DNA of 64,000 bases from Actinomyces sp. (GCA_022649165.1 JALCNR010000009.1:41373-105372), one strand, 5' to 3'; shown: positions 26,715 to 36,237, counted from the stretch's first letter. Notes: generated by a model not told the origin, from the letters alone. Numbers and translations: made by a program.

Positions 26715-29258
26715 TCAGCCGGTGATCTCGAGCACACCGGCGAGCGGGGCGGTCGAGTCGGCGCCGACCCAGAGGTCGATCACGGTGGCGTCCTGGACGT
26801 ACCCGCGCGTGACGGCACTCCAGTAGCGCAACTGCTCAGGCCCGACCTCGAAGCTCACGGTGCGGGTCTCGCCGGCGGGGATCGAGACGCGCTTGAAGCC
26901 CTTCAGCTCGCGCGCCGGGCGCGTCGAGGTGCCGTATCGCTGGTGGACGTACAGCTGCACGACCTCGTCGGCGTCGCGGTCGGACGTGTTCGTGACGTCC
27001 ACCGACACGGTCGCGGTCTCGCCGATCGCGATCGTCTCGCGGTCGAGCCGGAGGTTCGCGTACCCGAACGCCGCGTACGACAGGCCGTAACCGAACGGGT
27101 ACAGCGGGGTGCTGGGCTCGTTGTAGTAGCGCTCCTCAATCTCGTCCGGGTGGAACGTGCGGTTCGCGGCGTAGATGAGCGGCACCTGCCCGACGTGGCG
27201 CGGCCAGGTGAACGGCAGGCGTCCGGCCGGAGAGACGTCGCCCACCAAGGTTGCAGCGACGGCGTCGCCGCCGCGCACGCCCGGGTACCAGACCTGCAGG
27301 ATCGCGGGCACGTTTTCGTGCGCCCACCGCAGGTCGACGGGACGGCCCGTCATCACCAGGAGGACGACCGGGGTGCCGGTCTCGGCGATGCGCTGCAGCT
27401 GCTCAAGCTGGCGGCCCGGCAGGTCCAGCGTCGAGACGGACGCCTTCTCGCCGATCTGGTTCTGCACCTGCCCGACCACCACCACCGCGACATCCGCGCC
27501 CGCCGCCAGCTTGACGGCACGCTCGATCTCCGCGTCGTCGTCCCCGGCGGGGGCCGGGGCCGCGGTGAAGTCCATCTGGTCGAACGGCGACGCGTACAGG
27601 CGAGCCGGGATGCTGGCGCCAGGCGCGTGCTCGACGCGGACGCCATCGCCGAGGCGAGTGCGCAGCCCCTCGACGATCGACACGACCTCGGAGGTGTCGT
27701 GGTCGAACACCCACGGGCCGAGCGTGTCGCGCTTGCTGGCAGCGAGTTGCCCGATCACGGCGACCGAGCTCAGCGCGGACGGGTCCAGCGGCAGAGCCTG
27801 CTGCGCGTTCTTGAGCAGCACGAACGACTCCTCAGCCCCCTTGCGGGCGAGGTCGCGGCTCTCAGCCGCGGCCAGCACGGACGGGGCCGCGGCCTCGTCG
27901 ACGTACGGGTTCTCAAACAGGCCGAGGCGGAACTTCGCGGCGAGCACGCGGCGCACGGCCGTGTCGATGGTCGCTTCGTTGACCAGGCCGTCCGCGACCG
28001 CCTGGGGCAACTGCGCGAAGGTGGGGTCGAACATCGCCATCTCAACGTCCATCCCGGCCTTCACGGCGCGGGCACCGGCGTCGGCGAGGTCCTTCGCGAA
28101 GTGCTGGATCTCCATCGAGCGCACGGCGTTCGCGTCCGAGACCGTGAAGCCCTCGAACCCGAGCTCGTCGCGCAGCACCTCGGTCAGCAGCCACTCGTTC
28201 CCCGAGGCGGGCACGCCGTTGAGGTCCATGTAGGCGCTCATGACGTTGCCCGCGCCGGCCTCGATGGCCGCGCGGAACGGCGGCATGTACACGTTCCACA
28301 GCTCAGAGTCGGAAATCTCCGCGTCCTCGTAGTCGCGACCGCCGCGGGACGCGCCGTAGCCCAGGAAGTGCTTGGGGCCGGCGAGGATGTTCTCCGCACC
28401 GAGATCGCCCTGGAAACCGCGCACTTGCGCGGCCGCGATCGCGGCGCCGAGCACGGGATCCTCGCCCGGCCCCTCGACGATGCGACCCCACCGCGGGTCA
28501 CGGGCGATGTCGAGCATCGGCGCGAACGCCCACTGGATACCCACGGCCCGCGCCTCGCGCGCGGCGACGGCCTGCAGCGCCTCGACGGTCCCGGGCGCCC
28601 AGGTGGCGGCCAGCGCGATCGGCACGGGGAAGATCGTGCGCAGCCCGTGGATCACGTCGAAGCCGACGAGCAGCGGAATGCCGTGCGGGCCATCCTCGAG
28701 CGCGATGCGCTGCAGGTCGTTGATCGTCTCAGGGTCCTTCACGAACAGCACGGCACCGGCCGCGCCGCTGCGGATCGCGGCCTCGACCATGCGCGGCTGC
28801 TGCAGGAACGCGCGCTGCTCCTCCGGCAGGACGCTGACGTCGAAATCGGCGGGGATGTTCGCCGCGACCCCCAGATAGAAGTACTGCGTCAGCTGTCCGA
28901 CCTTCTCCTTGAGCGACATCCGCGACATCAGGTCGCTCACGCGCTCGTCGACGGGCAGGCTCATGTCGCGGTACGGCAGGTCGCTCTCGGGGACTGTGAA
29001 CACCGGACGCGCCGCCGCGGCGGCGTTCGAGGGGTCGGGTGCGGCGCCGCCGCCGACCTTCGCGACGAGGTCGTCGACCACCGCCTGGGGCAGCATGCCG
29101 CCGCTGAGCGCCACCAGCTGCTGCAGCGGCAGCGCCCGGGCGGGCGCGAGCATCGTCTCGGGCACGCCGGCCCCGCTGAGGAACTCGCGCAACAGCTCGC
29201 CGCCGACGGGGTGGTCCAGCCAGTCGCCTACGGTGCGGTCCTGGGTCAGCTCGGTCAT
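26715..29258 (-). CDS. GH3 beta-glycosidase with N-terminal accessory module
   Basis: An 847-residue cytoplasmic enzyme in the usual GH3 order. The barrel carries MSLKEKVGQL, LLVGFDVIHGLRTIFP, DPRWGRIVEGPGEDP and KHFLGYGASRGGRDY. The nucleophile is Asp375 in TVSDANAV, where most relatives have Trp after the Asp. A second alpha/beta domain and a C-terminal fibronectin-III-like domain (ARELKGFKRV) follow. Residues 10-71 form a separate module (GDWLDHPVGG ... RALPLQQLVALSGG), also present on the neighbouring SDR protein. GAAGGA lies before the ATG. It probably acts on imported oligosaccharides. Confidence 0.9.
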   Translation of the reverse strand: MTELTQDRTVGDWLDHPVGGELLREFLSGAGVPETMLAPARALPLQQLVALSGGMLPQAVVDDLVAKVGGGAAPDPSNAAAAARPVFTVPESDLPYRDMSLPVDERVSDLMSRMSLKEKVGQLTQYFYLGVAANIPADFDVSVLPEEQRAFLQQPRMVEAAIRSGAAGAVLFVKDPETINDLQRIALEDGPHGIPLLVGFDVIHGLRTIFPVPIALAATWAPGTVEALQAVAAREARAVGIQWAFAPMLDIARDPRWGRIVEGPGEDPVLGAAIAAAQVRGFQGDLGAENILAGPKHFLGYGASRGGRDYEDAEISDSELWNVYMPPFRAAIEAGAGNVMSAYMDLNGVPASGNEWLLTEVLRDELGFEGFTVSDANAVRSMEIQHFAKDLADAGARAVKAGMDVEMAMFDPTFAQLPQAVADGLVNEATIDTAVRRVLAAKFRLGLFENPYVDEAAAPSVLAAAESRDLARKGAEESFVLLKNAQQALPLDPSALSSVAVIGQLAASKRDTLGPWVFDHDTSEVVSIVEGLRTRLGDGVRVEHAPGASIPARLYASPFDQMDFTAAPAPAGDDDAEIERAVKLAAGADVAVVVVGQVQNQIGEKASVSTLDLPGRQLEQLQRIAETGTPVVLLVMTGRPVDLRWAHENVPAILQVWYPGVRGGDAVAATLVGDVSPAGRLPFTWPRHVGQVPLIYAANRTFHPDEIEERYYNEPSTPLYPFGYGLSYAAFGYANLRLDRETIAIGETATVSVDVTNTSDRDADEVVQLYVHQRYGTSTRPARELKGFKRVSIPAGETRTVSFEVGPEQLRYWSAVTRGYVQDATVIDLWVGADSTAPLAGVLEITG

Positions 29259-29298
29259 GGGATGTCCTTCCGTCGGGTGGTGGTCGGGTGCGCGGCCG

Positions 29299-30300
29299 TC
29301 ATTGGACGGACCAGCCGCCGTCGGACGCGAGGATCGCGCCGTTGATGTTGACGCCGTCATCGGAGAGAAGGAACGTGATCGACGCGGCGAGCTGCTCGGC
29401 AGTGGCCAGTGTCGGGATCTGCGCCTGGAAGGGGCGCAGTCGCGCCGAACCTGCCTCGGACACGGTCGGCGGGAACGGGATGCCGGTGGCGACGCTCCCG
29501 GGGGCGACCGCGTTCACACGGATGCCCTGCGGCCCGTACATGAACGCGGCCGACTTCGTCAGCCCGATCACGCCGTGCTTGGACACGGTGTACGCGTTGC
29601 CCGAGGCGTTACCGCGCAGGCCGGCCTCGCTGGCGACATTGACGATCGCGCCGCGGCCGGCCGCGATCATGACGGGCAGGACGCCGCGGGTGAGCTTGAA
29701 CATCCCGGTCAGGTTCACCCCGATCACCCGGTCCCACATGGCGTCGCTGGTCTCGTGCAACGGTGAGAAGTCGTCGTTGATGCCGGCCACGTTCGCCAGT
29801 GCGTCGATGCGGCCGTCCGTCGCGGCAAGAATCGCGTCGATGGTGTCCTGGGACATGATGTCACCGGTGACGGCGACGATCTTGGCGCTCAGCGTCGAGG
29901 CTTCCAGCTCGCGGAGCTTCTCCTCCGACATGTCGACGGCGATCACGCGGCCGCCCTCGCGCGCCACGCGGGCGGCGGTCGCCTGTCCGATGCCGGACGC
30001 GGCGCCGGTGACGACCACGGTCTTGCCCGCGAACCGGCCGGTGTGCGTCGGCTCGACCCAGGCACCACTCTCTTCGGGTGCCGGCGCTGCGCCGTCGTTG
30101 ACTTGTGCGACGAGGTCGTCGAGGACCTTCTGCGGCAGGGCACCGCCGCTGAGGGCGACGAGCTGCTGCAGCGGCAATGCGCGCACCGGGGCGAGGCTGT
30201 CTTCGCTCGCACCCGACTGGGCAAGCAGGCCCCGGATCAGCGGACCGCCGGCGGGGTCGTCGAGCCAGTCGCCGATCGAGCTGTGGGCGGTAAGGGTCAT
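29299..30300 (-). CDS. Short-chain dehydrogenase/reductase with the same N-terminal accessory module
   Basis: A 333-residue protein. Residues 9-70 are the module shared with the GH3 protein; about 44 of 64 positions are identical by hand alignment. From about residue 84 a classical SDR follows: the NAD(P) loop VVTGAASGIGQ, NVAG in ANVAGIND, catalytic Ser in NVASEAGL, Tyr and Lys in YTVSKHG, and a C-terminal substrate loop. It oxidises or reduces an alcohol or sugar in the cytoplasm. GGAAGGAACC precedes the ATG. It lies between the rhamnosidase and GH3 genes, 40 bases from the latter. Oxidation of a released sugar such as L-rhamnose is a reasonable guess only. Confidence 0.85.
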   Translation of the reverse strand: MTLTAHSSIGDWLDDPAGGPLIRGLLAQSGASEDSLAPVRALPLQQLVALSGGALPQKVLDDLVAQVNDGAAPAPEESGAWVEPTHTGRFAGKTVVVTGAASGIGQATAARVAREGGRVIAVDMSEEKLRELEASTLSAKIVAVTGDIMSQDTIDAILAATDGRIDALANVAGINDDFSPLHETSDAMWDRVIGVNLTGMFKLTRGVLPVMIAAGRGAIVNVASEAGLRGNASGNAYTVSKHGVIGLTKSAAFMYGPQGIRVNAVAPGSVATGIPFPPTVSEAGSARLRPFQAQIPTLATAEQLAASITFLLSDDGVNINGAILASDGGWSVQ

Positions 30301-30385
30301 GCGGATGGTTCCTTCCGATAGGGGGCGGTCGCTGTATCGGGTCGGTGGGGGTGACGGTCTGGTCGTGCTCGACGAGCGGGGCGGG

Positions 30386-32994
30386 TCATGCAGCCGCCTC
30401 GTAGGCGTAGACGCCGGCAGCGATCTCGTGGCGTACGCCGTCCGGCAGTCGGATCTCGGCGGTGGTGTTGGCCGGGATGTCGATGACAAACGTGAACCCG
30501 GATGCGTGTTTGGTCCAGTTGCTGCGCACCGTGCCGTATATGTGCTGCGGTACTCGGCGTGCGCATCGGTCAGCCCGCCGCCGGGTACCGGGGCGATGAA
30601 GAACCTGTTCTCGCCGGCGACGCGGATGCCCGCGACGGTGTCGAACAGCCATTGGCACACCGCGCCGGGGGCGTAGTGGTTGTGGCTGGCTTCGCCTTCC
30701 CAGTCTTCCCACACGGTTGTCGCTCCGGCGCGAACCTCCGCGAGCCAGCTCGGCGCCCGGTCGTTCTGCAGCACCCGGTAGGCGACGTCCGCGCGTCCGG
30801 CCTCGGTGAGCGCGGGCAGCAGGAAGGGGGTCGATAAGAACCCGGTGCCCACGCGGTAGCCGTAGTTCTCGACCGCTTGCACCAGCCGCTCCTGCACAGT
30901 CCGCTTGGTCTCGCCGTCGAGCAGCCCGAGCGCGAGGGGACGGACGAGTTTCGCCTGCCGGTCGGTGTCGATGGTCCCGCCGCTGACGAACAGGGCGTTG
31001 TACGCCCGTTTGGCGCCGTCGGCGTACTCGGTGAAGAGCGCCACGTCGTCGTGCTTGCCGATGACCTGGGCGATCTCGGCGAGATGCTTCATCGTGTAGT
31101 GGAGGTAGGCGGTGGCCACCTCGGTGTGTGCCACGCTGCCGCGGGCGCTGTTCGGCAGCGGGTCGCGGAACTGCTCGGGTTCGAGCCATTCGCCCAGGTG
31201 CACGCCCTTCTCGTACACGAATCGGTTCAGGGGGTTGCTCCTCGCAGCACGGCGATCCCTGTGGCCGGTGTGGCGGATCATGAACATCGCGTAGCCGCGC
31301 ATCAGGTCGTAGAACTCGCGCAGAATGCGCTCGTCGCCGTACCGCTTCCAAAGCCGGTACGGGACCAGAACGACCGCGTCGCCCCAGCCGACGGAGCCTC
31401 CGGTCGCGTTGTACATCAGGGCCGTCCCGTTGTACGGAGCGACTGCGGCGGGCTTACCGGACTTCAGCACGCCGTCTCGCACGTCGTGCAGCCACTTGCG
31501 CATGAACGCGGGCACGTCCATCAGATAGGCGGCGGTGTCGAAGAACGCCTGCGCGTCACCGGTCCAGCCCAGCCGTTCCCGGGTGGGGCAGTCAGTGGGC
31601 ACATCCAGGAAGTTGCCCTTCATGCTCCACCGGGTGTTCTCCAGGAACCGATTCACGTCCGGATTCGAGCAGGAGAACTCGCCGGTCTCTTCCATTGCGG
31701 AATACACAGCGATCGCGGTGAAGTCGCCCGGGTCGAACTCGACGTCGGTCTCGACGAGGGCGTACCGGAACCCGAACACCGCGAACTCGGTCTTGTACTG
31801 GTTCACGCCGTCCCGGCAGGTGTAGACGACCTCCTGCAGCGGCGTCGGCCTCATCGGCGCCTTCATCTTGTCGCCCTGCTGGGAGATCAGGCGGAATGAG
31901 GCGACCGGGCCGATGTCGCTCACGGGGCGCTGCAGCTGGAAGTTCGCCTGCGTGAACTCGCCGTGCTCATCCAGCGTCTCGCCGGCCCGCAGGCGGATCA
32001 CCTGCCCTGAGCGGGCGTGGACGGTGAAGGCGAGGAAGCCGGCGAGGTTCTGCCCGAAATCCAGCACACGCTGTCCGCTCGGCGTCACAACCAGCGTCGG
32101 AGTGAACGCCTCGTGCTGTCGCACCGCGACGTTGTTGGACGCGGTCGGAGCCAGGTCCTCCCGGACCACCGTCGCTTGCCCGGCGAAGCTCGGGACGAGC
32201 CGGGCATCATAGACCTCGCCATCCTTCAGGTCGGCGAATCGGAGGGGGCCGTCGTTCGACCAGGAGAACGACCGGTCTGTGCCCAGCACGTCGGTTCGGC
32301 CGTCCTGGTATGTAACTTCGAGCTGGGCTCGGATCTTCGTCTGGCGCCCGAACACGTTGTTCACGCCGAACGGGCCTATCGTGCCGCGATACCAGCCGTC
32401 GGCGAGGCGGAACTCGAGCACGTTGTCCTGTTCGAGCAGGTCGAGTACGTCGTATGTCTGATACTGCAGCCGATAGCGGTAGTCGGTACTGCCCGGAGTG
32501 AGGCGGAATTCTCCGACACGGTGCCCGTTGATCCATGCCTCATACAGCCCGCATGCGGTCACGTAGAGCCGTGCGCGGGCGACCGCTCCGCTCGTGGCGA
32601 ATGCGCGCCGGAAGTAGTCGACCGGATATCGGGTATTGCGGCGCGGACGGTAGTCGCCTGCGATCCACGCAGCGCTCCAGTCGCGCGCGTCGAGCAGTCC
32701 CATCTCGAACCGGCCCGAGACGGAGTCGCCGGGGTGTCCTGCCTCGTCCCAGAGCGTAACGGTCCACTCGATCCGATCGCGGCTGCGCAGGGGCACACCC
32801 GCATACTCGATGTTCGTCATGTGGGAGGAATCGACCCGTCCGCTGTCCCACACAGTTACTCCGGAACAGGTCGCGACGACCCTGTACGCAGACTGCATTG
32901 CGCCGCCCATGCAGTTCCACGAAAACCGAGGTCGCTCGATATCGAGACCGAGGGGGTCGGCGAGGTACTCGGTTCGCAGCCGTGTCGCCTGCAT
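30386..32994 (-). pseudogene. GH78 alpha-L-rhamnosidase, frameshifted near its C-terminus
   Basis: Removes terminal alpha-L-rhamnose. Domains follow family order: an N-terminal beta-sandwich (LGLDIERPRFSW, YVTACGLYEAWING), a second sandwich, then the (alpha/alpha)6 barrel with DVPTDCPTRERLGWTGDAQ and VGWGDAVVLVPYRLWKRYGD, and a C-terminal domain. At 30537-30541 the coding strand reads ACATATACGG where ACATACGG would keep the frame; removing two bases gives an uninterrupted 868-residue protein ending VYAYEAAA at 30386. As read, the frame runs on for about 77 unrelated codons and straight into the SDR gene without a stop. The enzyme may retain a damaged C-terminal domain. The ATG at 32994 has GGGAG eight bases upstream. 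Confidence 0.82.
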
Positions 32995-33040
32995 CGGCCC
33001 CACTCCCTTTCTGTTGTTCTCTCGTGTCGTGCGGGTCGTC

Positions 33041-33067
33041 GGGGTGCCCGCCCGGAGCGGGCACCCC
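33041..33067 (-). terminator. Stem-loop between the transporter and rhamnosidase genes
   Basis: GGGGTGCCCGC and GCGGGCACCCC form a perfect 11-base-pair stem with a 5-base loop, five bases past the MFS stop codon on the minus strand. There is no U-run. It could limit read-through into the hydrolase genes or protect the transporter message. Confidence 0.55.
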
Positions 33068-33072
33068 GTGAG

Positions 33073-34437
33073 TTACTTCGTGCCTCGGACCTTGGTCAGG
33101 ATGATGAGGCCCCCGATGAGCGCGCACCCTGCGGCGATCACGAGCAGCAGCCCGTAGTTCTTGTCCGTACCAGTGACGCCGATCAGCAGGAGAGGAACGG
33201 CAATGATCGGCGCCAGCGCCTGGGCGATCGCGGTGGAATAGCCGATGATGCCCATGAAGCGCCCGGCCTCGGTATCGCCGCCTGGGAGGACGTCGAGCAC
33301 GATCGCCTGGTCGACGGCGGAGAACACACCCAGGCCGAGCTGCATGATGACCGATCCGGTGATCAGTACGCCTAGGTTGCTGCCGCCGAAGCACATGATC
33401 AGCGCACCGACCGTGAACGCGATCCCGGCCAGCAGCACGAAGATCCGGCGACGCTTGAGCTTGTCGGAAAGGAATCCGCCGCCGAACGCACCGCCCGCCG
33501 TGGCGATCACACCGGCGATCGAGATGATCGGGACCAGCGGGCCGAGGTCGGCGACCTGGCCGCTTGTCGTGAGTCGCGACGCGAAGAACAGCGTCGTGAA
33601 CGTCGTCGCGAACGTCACGCCGAAGTTGAACAGTAGCCGTCCGAGCCAGTTCCACGCGAAATCGGGGTATTGCGCGGGCTTGAACACCATGTTCGCGAAG
33701 ATCTTCCCCACCTTGGGACGCGGGCCGAAATCTGCATCCTGCGTGCTCGACTCGGGGATCAGCATCGCCCAGAGAAGCGAGAAGGCTAGACCCACGGTGC
33801 CGGGGACGAGGAAGACGAGGTAGTTGCTGCCGATGAACGCGCTCGCAACGGTGACACCGACAACCGAAGCGATCATGCTGCACACGCCGTTAAGGCCAGC
33901 GACCTTGCCGCGCTGTTCCTCGGGGAGGCGGTCCGCCTGCGACAGCAGCAGCGAGAGGGTCACCGTCGTCCATCCGAGCTGTCCGAGCATCCATCCGACC
34001 ACCAGGAGCGGGATGCTCGGTGCCCCCGCGATGAAGGCCAACGCGAGGAAGCCGAGAAGCGCACCGCCAATCGAGAACGGCCGCCTCCGCCCCAAGTGTG
34101 AACGCGTGCGGTCGCTCCACATCCCAACCAGCGGCTGGGAGATCGCGGCGACGGCCGCACCAGCACCGACCACGAAGCCGAGAACCTCGACGTTGTCGGG
34201 CGCGATCTCCTGGACCCGTAGGGCGAGGGACACTCCGACCGGCGCGACGACGGCCATGAACACACCGAAGTTCGCCAGCAGCAGGAACCAGATGTAGCTC
34301 GCCGGGACCGGCGTGCGGATCGTCGTGGTTGCTGGCGACGCGGCGGCGACCGAATCCTCGCCGAACGCAGCAGATGGGTTGACCCGGTGCGCGGCGGCCG
34401 AGGTGGCCGGTACCTGGTCGGGATATGGATCAGTCAC
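33073..34437 (-). CDS. MFS sugar transporter
   Basis: A 454-residue membrane protein with about 12 hydrophobic segments after an N-terminal cytoplasmic tail of about 45 residues. GMWSDRTRSHLGRRRPF between helices 2 and 3 is the major-facilitator signature in a form common to sucrose and glycoside transporters. LSDKLKRRRIFVL is the matching loop in the second half. It probably imports the oligosaccharide that the downstream hydrolases trim. The GTG at 34437 was chosen for AAGGGAG eight bases upstream. A degraded second copy of its 3' end lies at 34684-34853. It heads the leftward glycan unit and is divergent from a TetR gene. Confidence 0.85.
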   Translation of the reverse strand: MTDPYPDQVPATSAAAHRVNPSAAFGEDSVAAASPATTTIRTPVPASYIWFLLLANFGVFMAVVAPVGVSLALRVQEIAPDNVEVLGFVVGAGAAVAAISQPLVGMWSDRTRSHLGRRRPFSIGGALLGFLALAFIAGAPSIPLLVVGWMLGQLGWTTVTLSLLLSQADRLPEEQRGKVAGLNGVCSMIASVVGVTVASAFIGSNYLVFLVPGTVGLAFSLLWAMLIPESSTQDADFGPRPKVGKIFANMVFKPAQYPDFAWNWLGRLLFNFGVTFATTFTTLFFASRLTTSGQVADLGPLVPIISIAGVIATAGGAFGGGFLSDKLKRRRIFVLLAGIAFTVGALIMCFGGSNLGVLITGSVIMQLGLGVFSAVDQAIVLDVLPGGDTEAGRFMGIIGYSTAIAQALAPIIAVPLLLIGVTGTDKNYGLLLVIAAGCALIGGLIILTKVRGTK

Positions 34438-34521
34438 GTGAACGACTCCCTTGTCATGGTGCGGAAGACCCAGCACTCGGTTTATGCGGGCAGGACGCCG
34501 GACACCGCGCGGCCTCCGAAC

Positions 34522-34551
34522 ACTGTACCCCGGTCTGGTTTCTCAGCGCAA
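34522..34551 (-). promoter_or_regulatory. Possible promoter of the transporter/hydrolase unit
   Basis: On the minus strand TTGCGC and TACAGT (34527-34522) are 18 bases apart, about 85 bases before the MFS start. The -35 overlaps an interrupted inverted repeat TGGTT-N9-AACCA (34536-34554) that could be an operator. The assignment is tentative. Confidence 0.35.
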
Positions 34552-34683
34552 CCAATACTGTTCCCTGGTCCTGTATTCACTGGGAGGTCTAGCGCGGCGG
34601 CGACCGTGGCGACACGGCCGACAGGTCTATGCTGCGAGTATCACTGCAGGAGGCACAGCAGCACGCCCTCGCCTGCACAACTA

Positions 34684-34853
34684 GTTCGCGCCTCCCGCCT
34701 TCGTGACGACGGTGAGACCACCGGTCAACGAGCGGTCCGCGGCGACGAGCAACACCAGGCCGCAGCTTTTTGTCCGTACACATCACGCCGATGAGCAGCA
34801 GAGGCGGCGGGCGGCACCAGTGCCTGGGTGATCGCGGTGACGTAGCCGACGGT
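34684..34853 (-). pseudogene. Degraded fragment of a second MFS transporter
   Basis: About 170 bases align with the last 170 bases of the intact transporter gene (33073-33242) by eye. Matching stretches include GACGCCGATCAGCAG versus CACGCCGATGAGCAG and GGGCGATCGCGGTG versus GGGTGATCGCGGTG, with single-base indels that destroy the frame. It encoded the last two membrane helices. The rest of this copy is missing. It suggests a tandem transporter pair of which one was deleted. The 230 bases to its left hold only the transporter promoter region. Confidence 0.65.
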
Positions 34854-34881
34854 ACTTGGGCTGACTTCCGGTGTACTGCGT

Positions 34882-34887
34882 TACGCT
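34882..34887 (+). promoter_or_regulatory. -10 box of the TetR gene (leaderless type)
   Basis: TACGCT is followed by six bases and the ATG at 34894. Confidence 0.6.
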
Positions 34888-34893
34888 GGTCGC

Positions 34894-35514
34894 ATGGCCG
34901 GGAGAGGGAACTACGCGAAGGGCATCGCGAAGCAGATCGAGATCCTGACCGTCGCGCTGCGCCTCGTTGCGGAGAAGGGGTACACCAATGCCACGCTCCG
35001 CGAGATCGCCGAGGAGGTCGGCCTGACCAAGAACGGGCTGCTGCACCACTTCGGCTCGAAGGAGGAGCTGTTCGCGGAGGTTCTGCGTCGACGAGACGAC
35101 GTCGACCGCGCGCGCTACGTCGGCGCGACGGCCCTGGATTCCCTCGAGTACATCGCTGACTCGGTTTCACATACCGCCCAGGCGGCTGGACTCGTGCAGC
35201 TGTACGCGCGCCTCTCCGCAGAGGCCAGCGATCCGGCGCATGCTGCCCACGCGTACTTCACGGAGCGCTACCAGTCCCTGCGTGCCGAGCTCACTGAGAG
35301 CTTCGAGCGCTACCGTGACGCGGGCTGGCTGCGTGAGGGCCTCGATCCGGAGACATGCGCGACCTTGCTGATCGCCTCCCTTGATGGGTTGCAGACGCAG
35401 TGGCTCTACGACCCCAGCATCGACATGTCCGACTATATTCGCCGGTTCATGAGCATGCTCGGTGCCCCGGATGCCACTGTCGTGCGCCAATCGGAGGACG
35501 CCGCCAGCCTCTGA
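34894..35514 (+). CDS. TetR/AcrR-family transcriptional regulator
   Basis: A 206-residue regulator. The N-terminal HTH reads GIAKQIEILTVALRLVAEKGYTNATLREIAEEVGLTKNGLLHHFGSKEELF; the C-terminal ligand domain is helical and includes WLREGLDPETCATLLIASLDGLQTQWLYDP, a pattern common in regulators of glycoside-use loci. It is divergent from the transporter/hydrolase unit and is the obvious controller of it. TACGCT six bases before the ATG makes a leaderless message likely. The inducer is unknown, probably a sugar. Confidence 0.88.
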   Translation: MAGRGNYAKGIAKQIEILTVALRLVAEKGYTNATLREIAEEVGLTKNGLLHHFGSKEELFAEVLRRRDDVDRARYVGATALDSLEYIADSVSHTAQAAGLVQLYARLSAEASDPAHAAHAYFTERYQSLRAELTESFERYRDAGWLREGLDPETCATLLIASLDGLQTQWLYDPSIDMSDYIRRFMSMLGAPDATVVRQSEDAASL

Positions 35515-35599
35515 CCTCGGGCTCGCTGCCCACGCATCCACACACCACACCTTCTCGCGATCAGGCCTCTTTAGTGGGCCTTTCCCAATATGGGTCTGA

Positions 35600-36064
35600 T
35601 CAGGTGGTGCGGTCGTACTCGGTGCGGAGCAGGACGGTGATCGCGGCGGTGATGGGACCGACGTGCTCGGGGCTGAGAGTGACGCGGCGGGCGGCCTTGT
35701 AATGCGTGATCAGCGCGTTGCCGCGCTCGCCGATCGCGCGCACGCACGCACGAGTGCAGCAGGTTCGCGGTCTTGGCGTCCACGGACAGTTCGGCGCCCT
35801 TGACGGTCTTGGCTGACACGGTCAGCCGGTCGGCCTCGCCGACGTAGCTCAGGTCGGCCAGGACCCGGCGCCCACCGGTCGCCCACGCGGCGAGGGAGGG
35901 AGGAGTCCAGCAGCCCCGTCGTACGAGCATGCCGCGGACGTGTCGTGCTGACGACCCGGCCGCACCGGGGGGAGAGAGACCCACAACGGCCAACCGTCCG
36001 GCGCTGTGAGGACCTGGATGTTGCCGCCGTGGTGCTTGTGCTTGCCCGACCACCACAAGTCCAC
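35600..36064 (-). mobile_element. IS5-like DDE transposase remnant, N-terminus missing and frameshifted
   Basis: The minus strand carries transposase segments in changing frames: DLWWSGKHKHHGGNIQVLTAPDGWPLWVS at the right end, then LAAWATGGRRVLADLSYVGEADRLTVSAKTVKGAELSVDAKTANLLHSC, and in another frame GERGNALITHYKAARRVTLSPEHV to EYDRTT and a stop at 35600. A duplicated TGCG unit (TGCGTGCGTGCGCG) accounts for one frameshift. The N-terminal domain and terminal repeats are not visible. It is inactive. Confidence 0.75.
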
Positions 36065-36237
36065 CCCCTTGGTCGGTCCCGGAGTACTTGAATATTCGCC
36101 TTGCTGGGTCCGCCGTTCGAGGGTTCGGGGGCCGCGGCGTCGTTGTCGTGATGGTGTCTCAGGTGGGTGTGCCCGGCGATCTTCGCCCCAAGCAGCACGC
36201 CGTCAGCCGTGTTCGAGGTCGTTTCTTTGGTTCCGTC

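Noticed and set aside
29299..33003. A single 1,234-codon protein joining rhamnosidase and SDR
   Set aside because: The join is out-of-frame sequence. The rhamnosidase C-terminus is found intact in the next frame, and the SDR gene has its own GGAAGGAACC and ATG. I treat them as two genes, the first frameshifted.
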